From: Helicoverpa zea
Lineage: Eukaryota; Arthropoda; Insecta; Lepidoptera; Noctuidae
Length of the DNA stretch: 64,000 bases
Assembly: GCF_022581195.2 (NCBI RefSeq)
Contig: NC_061456.1
Location: forward strand, 498,501-562,500
Direction: 5' to 3'
A model generated the notes under the pieces. The model did no database searches and was not told where the DNA came from. It saw only the letters and a program-made list of their open reading frames with translations. The translations under genes were made by a program, and so were the position numbers. This document shows positions 60,806 through 64,000 of the stretch, one piece after another. Within the stretch, counting starts at the first letter, position 1; each line of letters begins with the position of its first letter.

Positions 60806-60881
60806 CTCATACTCAGCTGCATCCGATTAGACTGGAAGTCGACTCCAACATACTTGGGATAAGGCTAGGCAGATCAGGATA
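60806..60881 (+). mobile_element. 3' fragment of the 59.5-kb SINE family
   Basis: ACTCAGCTGCATCCGATTAG, ACTGGAAGTCGACTCCAACA and the following GGGATAAGGCTAGG correspond to the 3' third of the SINE at 59477-59873, here in the opposite orientation and diverged. Short dead fragment. Confidence 0.65.
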
Positions 60882-63567
60882 ACTTTTACACATAGCTGTG
60901 TTTAAAGACTGTCTTCAGCTGAATTTTACATTCAATTTGCTTGTCTTTTGTTCTAAACTAAGATAATCAGTCACTATAATATGCAGACGTAATTACAATA
61001 CCAAATTCAGTAATATTGCTATGTTAGGTAAATCATACGTTAATTAATAGGTTTAACATTAACTAGGTCACAAGAAACTAATATCACAAAATATTATGTT
61101 TTAACTTTGAACAGTATCCGAAGGCTCTGCTTACGCCTCCCACTTGCTCACTAATAATAAACAAACTATATGTACGTAGGTGTAAATGTACAATGGTTAA
61201 AAGTTACTAGAAGGGACTTGATTAGTTTTAGTTTAAATGGTCGAGAATTATTATGGGCCTCAGTTGGCCTAAATACTGAAAGAAATAAAATTACAGCCTT
61301 GTTTGTCTAGCTGAGCTTATTCGGTAGTCATGACCAAGTTACTTTTATTTCTTGACGAACAGTTTCTTCTACATCTCAATCAAATAAAAATGACTCATCA
61401 TTAGAAAACATTATAAAAAGCTTCTGTTGTTAATACAACCTATCTTTTATAAGAAGCCTGAAAAACTGAAAGCTCCGATTGGTAGTATAATAAAAACACG
61501 GAAATACAAGTCATTTCAATATTTTTCTCATGACTCGAGCACCGAAAATGTAGTACAAAATAATTAGAAAGGTATATTATGTCCTATCTAGCATATTCTC
61601 TACATCTTTGTCTGTCAAGTTTTCTCGATAGGTCGAATTTAACGTGGCGTAACGTGCACCGTATGCAGGTGGTAAATTGTGCGGGTTCTTTCTTAAACTC
61701 CAGTTATATTGTGCATGTTTAGGTCATCAGGTTGTATCTAGTTACTTGAACAGTTTAGTTCAGTTAAGCTCACGTTTAGCAGGTTCAGTTTAGGAGTAGA
61801 TGTTGTTTGGTGTGAATGTTAACCATATCAGTAGAATTAGGTTACTTGAGATTCAAAGGGTCTATAAACTACATATATTGGTAAATGACCGACGACACGA
61901 TCATTCATTTCAAATAACTATAAAACGAAATTAAAAAGATTTGATCGTAAGTCGATATTTCTACCTGTCATTATTTGAGTCGTTTGAAAAACTATTTTGC
62001 TATGTAAAAAAATAGGTATTATCTTCATGTTGCCACCGTAAGTCATACTTATTTTTATTTTACGTCCTTTATAGTTGTTACCTTTATAGCTGTTATGTTC
62101 AAGTAAGTTAAGTTCACAAGTGACTTTTTCATAAATCGTTACCCGTAATGCCATCTGCATTCAGTTACCAGAACATAGCATACAGCGAAAAATCTAACGC
62201 CATCTAGGGACGACTCAACCAATTAGCCGGTCTTCGGTCTACGTAGTTTTGCTGAAGCTTCACACTGCTCGTTCGGCTTTCAGCAATGACAGCGCCATCT
62301 AGGTAAGTATAAAGCTAAGTTAACCTTTCAAATGGTACGCGTGTAGCTGGTGACTGAGCACAGATGTCGCTAGTGCCTAGTGTCAAAGTGAGTTGCTCTT
62401 CCTTAAATAAGTTCATTACTTCTGAAGACTTTTGAGGACTTATAAATATTGTTGTTAATCAAATGACATGTATATTTCCCCTTTTACATTATGTATGTAA
62501 AAGGGGAAATATACATAAAAAAGCTTATCAAAAGTTTCATAACATATTACTCAATTATCAGAGCGTGTAAGTAAACATTTCCACATTTGGCAGTATGTTT
62601 CAAAACAAAGCAGTTATATAAAGTTTCTAAGTTACTCACGCTAGACTAGGTAAGTTTGTTTGTTTGCTAAGCCTTACTTTATACATCACATTATCATATT
62701 ACAAGCTTCAATAGGCACAAGTGTTAGGTAGTTCACAAACATCTAGAGAAACATTATGAAGTTTAAATCAAAGTCGTAATGTGATAATTAAATGGAATCC
62801 TAGCAACATGCCTCGACTTCGGATGAGTTTAAATATACCTAATGGGTAAAATATCTAGCCTAACCCTTTCTCGAGAGTCAATATATGTATCTGTAAATTA
62901 TGAAAAACATGATGAAAGTGTGTTACTTTTTGAGTTCATTGCGAAACAGCGGAGCGGGACTATCAAAAGTACCTACAATAAGGTTAATTTCCATGGCAAC
63001 TGTATGTTTGCATATTATCCACACGGTTCACTTAAAAAACAATCCAGCTGCAAAGAGGGCATCAAATAAAATAGTTAAATTAACGGTTTTTAGGTAAAAA
63101 TATTATAAGAATCGGTTCACACGGACAGATAAAAAAGCGATAATTTTAGGTATATTTTTTCACATGTGAAATAGGATTCCAGATAGAAAAAAACATTCCA
63201 AAAAACTGGTCAGTAATAAAAATAAAACGTGAATTGAACCATGTAGGTGTTCCAGGAATGACACGAATCACAATCTAGACAATTGTTCAGTCACAGCGTC
63301 AACGTGCTGTCACGAAAATAAACCCATTTATCTAAAGGCCAAATGTTATACTTCAAAGAGTGAAGTCTGAAAATCACGATACAAAAAATGTGAGGAAAAT
63401 CTCTTATCAACACCTTCAAACGGCGCAATATAACTTCATTACGCTCGTAAAAACGTATAAAGTACAATACTAATGATGAAGGCGTTTGAGTTGGACGAAA
63501 AAATCTCAAAAATCTTCGTGAAACTTTTGGTAGATAGTCTGTGAGATACTTGTCTTTATATACCAAA
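60882..63567. other. gene-free AT-rich DNA
   Basis: I see no gene. The only outstanding structure is the perfect hairpin at 62468-62516. GCCATCTAG-type motifs recur near 62200 and 62290. Confidence 0.4.
62468..62516. repeat. perfect 22-bp hairpin with 5-nt loop
   Basis: The arms 62468-62489 and 62495-62516 are exact reverse complements (arm contains TATTTCCCCTTTTACAT) around TATGT. The loop is short for a microRNA precursor and the stem is perfectly paired, so a recent palindrome-forming event or a miniature-element remnant is as likely as a small-RNA source. Confidence 0.8.
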
Positions 63568-63778
63568 CTAGCCGTTTTCCCGCGGTTTCACCCGCGTCCC
63601 GTGGTAACTACTGCCCGTACCGGTATAAAATATAGCCTATGTTACTCGTGGATAATGTAGCTTTCGAATGGTGAAAGAATTTTTAAAAACTGTCCAGTTT
63701 AAAAAAAAAATTTTTTGAGCCTATTCATTACAACCAAACAAACAAACAAAGTTTTCCTCTTTATAATATTAGTATAGA
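63568..63778 (-). mobile_element. non-autonomous Helitron (Lep1-type)
   Basis: On the minus strand it starts TCTATACTAATATTATAAAG after an A and ends in CTAG before a T. Near the end is the CGCGGG..CCCGCG hairpin region. It is the same family as 3609-3799 but diverged in the middle. Confidence 0.75.
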
Positions 63779-63884
63779 TGAAAAAAGGTACAAATGTAAT
63801 TAATGTTTTTTTTTTACATCAATGTTTTTGTCACTTATGTAGATATTAAATAGTTCATATTACAAATTTAGAGAATTCAGTAAC

Positions 63885-64000
63885 TAGGTACCGGACCGAT
63901 TTGAAAAAATCTTCGCGTTATGAATAGCCCATTCATCGAGAAAGGTTATAAGATTTTAAGTTTATATTTTTGTTCGCTTAATAGTTCTTACGGGATGCGG
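63885..64000 (+). mobile_element. partial Helitron running off the window end
   Basis: GGACCGATTTGAAAAAATCTT, GAATAGCCCATTCATCGAG and ACGGGATGCGG match consecutive internal blocks of the Helitron at 3609-3799. The 5' end is worn and the 3' hairpin and CTAG would lie beyond the window. Confidence 0.65.

Noticed and set aside
1..64000. CRISPR arrays, bacterial operons or phage genes
   Set aside because: No regularly spaced repeats and no dense gene packing. Introns and insect repeats show the DNA is eukaryotic.

Overview
The window looks like nuclear DNA of a moth or butterfly, probably a noctuoid moth. It is AT-rich, its genes have introns with GT-AG junctions, and it carries repeat families I recognise from Lepidoptera: short Lep1-type Helitrons, tRNA-headed SINEs, RTE-type and CR1-like LINE remnants, and a GGCCAAGTGCGAGTCGG-type repeat. 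The species call is inference, because I could not search a database.

Layout. 1-16.7 kb is almost gene-free. It holds a GATA-site cluster, a 95-bp duplicated coding-like segment, a Helitron, and a CR1-like LINE tail. 16.7-26.9 kb is a head-to-tail cluster of four secreted-type carboxylesterase units on the minus strand, called A to D here. Each body has a ~1.27-kb central exon carrying the Ser/Glu/His triad and a short last exon. Only C and D have a recognisable signal-peptide first exon. C is the only unit that reads through intact (546 aa). A has a 4-bp insertion that shifts the frame, B has a TGA in its last exon, and the central exon of D is split by a SINE.

28.4-33.9 kb holds a nearly full-length CR1/jockey-group LINE on the minus strand. 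It has an ORF1 (coiled coil plus a decayed SGNH-like domain) and an ORF2 (endonuclease plus reverse transcriptase). The two ORFs meet at TTTAAAC, a canonical -1 frameshift heptamer directly before the ORF1 stop, with ORF2 in the -1 frame. A one-base deletion in a G tract breaks the C-terminus of ORF2.

34-49 kb and 51-64 kb are mostly non-coding, with GC-richer islands containing homeobox, CRE and CCAAT-like motifs. These could be regulatory DNA of a distant gene. The rest is repeats: an RTE LINE 3' end (49.0 kb), a nested set of inverted-repeat elements including a Harbinger-like element with one transposase exon (49.4-51.2 kb), a SINE with perfect 19-bp target-site duplications (59.5 kb), a perfect 22-bp hairpin (62.5 kb) and two Helitrons at the right edge.

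In functional terms the window holds one probably working secreted esterase beside decaying paralogues, with transposon activity accounting for at least one of the lesions.
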